Below, one piece after another: positions 6,531 to 7,269 of a stretch of 7,269 bases of DNA. Location of the stretch: positions 1 through 7,269 of the forward strand of contig CALBRY010000316.1 of assembly GCA_937927665.1 (NCBI GenBank). The letters are read 5' to 3'. How positions within the stretch are numbered: position 1 is the first letter of the stretch; every line of letters starts with the position of its first letter. Under the pieces are notes generated by a model. It made no database searches, was not told the DNA's origin, and was given only the letters and a program-made list of their open reading frames with translations. The DNA comes from an uncultured Chloroflexota bacterium. GTDB lineage: Bacteria > Chloroflexota > Anaerolineae > Aggregatilineales > Phototrophicaceae. Made by a program: the position numbers and the translations under genes.

Positions 6531-7269
6531 ATGAACAAGTCCGTAGGACTGATTACAGCAATTTCATGTGCACTGTTGCTTTTGATCGGAAGAGCGTATG
6601 CGCAGAATGCGTTACCAACTGTATGGACCCTGCCACCTATTGACTGCGCCACTTCGGCGGCAGGGTGCGAAATACGTCTCAGTCTTGAGGCAGATCTTTA
6701 CACTCTCTATTACAGCGAAAACGGACCGCAATTGTATGTAAGTCGGCAGTCTGAAGGGAGCTACCGCCTGTATTCCCTTAACCCACTCTGGGTCACAGGG
6801 GCGGCGGTAGAGTTCATTCCGTTTAGTACTCAAAACATTGTCATCTTCTACTCAAGTTTGAACTCAGGTACCTTGAGCCGCCTCGATCTCATCACTGGTG
6901 AGATGAATCTGATGCCTCAGAACTCTGAGTTTTTGCGGCTCATGCCATGCAATACATATGCCGCACGCACTGGAAGCCAGAACTACATTTCTCGGCTAGG
7001 TACAGGCAGTCAATTGCTTGTGTGTTCGTTGGGTGGCAATCCCCTTACTACCATTGTGAGCATTGTTGACGCAACTGCGCAAACGACTCTCCGTACCTTT
7101 GATTTTGGCGTGGGTTGGTCGGGAGAAGGTACAGGAAGACCATGGGATCACCTCTTGGGCGGTCAAGATGGGAACATCTATATTCAGTCTCGTTTTGGCT
7201 CAGATTGGGATATTAGCCAACAGTTCCCTGATAGTCTCACCCCGCTGCCCGATTGGGGATGGCGAATCT
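6531..7269 (+). CDS. Secreted protein of unknown function, N-terminal part (3' end outside window)
   Basis: The frame is open from the ATG at 6531 to the window edge (246 full codons) and has a good ribosome binding site. Residues 1-24 are a textbook Sec signal peptide: MNK, a hydrophobic core with ALLLLIG, and AYA before Gln25 as the cleavage site. Cys13 sits inside the core without a proper lipobox, so a lipoprotein is unlikely. The mature part has four cysteines (39, 46, 140, 165), an even number that suits disulfides in an exported protein. It contains short beta-rich, aromatic segments such as LYTLYYSENGPQLYVSR, YRLYSLNPLW and LSRLDLITGE. These recall blades of a TolB/WD40-like beta propeller, but I see no diagnostic motif and do not assign a family. 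It follows the A2M gene in the same direction after 406 bases, so it probably has its own promoter. Both products are exported, but a functional link is not shown. Confidence 0.82.
   Translation, partial: MNKSVGLITAISCALLLLIGRAYAQNALPTVWTLPPIDCATSAAGCEIRLSLEADLYTLYYSENGPQLYVSRQSEGSYRLYSLNPLWVTGAAVEFIPFSTQNIVIFYSSLNSGTLSRLDLITGEMNLMPQNSEFLRLMPCNTYAARTGSQNYISRLGTGSQLLVCSLGGNPLTTIVSIVDATAQTTLRTFDFGVGWSGEGTGRPWDHLLGGQDGNIYIQSRFGSDWDISQQFPDSLTPLPDWGWRI

Noticed and set aside
6307..6643. Overlapping short + strand frames between the A2M gene and the secreted protein gene
   Set aside because: They have no convincing ribosome binding sites or recognisable products. One runs into the well-supported gene at 6531 in another frame.

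Overview
The window is dominated by one very large gene, a secreted bacterial alpha-2-macroglobulin (A2M) at 215-6124 on the + strand (1969 aa). It has an intact thioester motif and a glycine-run bait segment. The organism is probably a free-living environmental bacterium of the Chloroflexota (Anaerolineae-like). This is inferred from mid-range GC and from a Cys-flanked SH3-like domain that, as I recall, recurs in secreted Chloroflexota proteins. No ribosomal or other phylogenetic marker is present to prove it.

Layout from left to right. (1) 1-129, - strand: the first 43 codons of a divergently transcribed gene of unknown function that runs off the left edge. (2) 130-214: a short divergent intergenic region with two perfect palindromes, TGTTCA-N5-TGAACA and CAGAATTCTG, plus a clear ribosome binding site for the A2M gene. 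(3) 215-6124, +: the A2M gene. In order it encodes a signal peptide, three Big_5-like Ig domains, a macroglobulin-like domain with a nested SH3-like domain, the MG2 module, the bait-region domain with seven glycines, the A2M core domain, the thioester alpha/alpha barrel with CVEQ, and a C-terminal MG10-type domain. (4) 6125-6530: a gap with no intact gene. On its - strand it carries what looks like a small helix-turn-helix gene split across two frames, probably a pseudogene. (5) 6531-7269, +: the 5' part of a gene for a secreted protein of unknown function, possibly beta-rich, cut off by the right edge.

Both + strand genes encode exported proteins. The A2M should act outside the cytoplasmic membrane by trapping and covalently tethering attacking proteases. 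No penicillin-binding protein gene, the usual partner of A2M in E. coli, lies within the window. I see no CRISPR array, RNA gene, insertion sequence or clear multi-gene system here. The more unusual points are the nested SH3-like domain in the A2M, its cysteine economy and thioester context, and the frame-split helix-turn-helix gene behind it.
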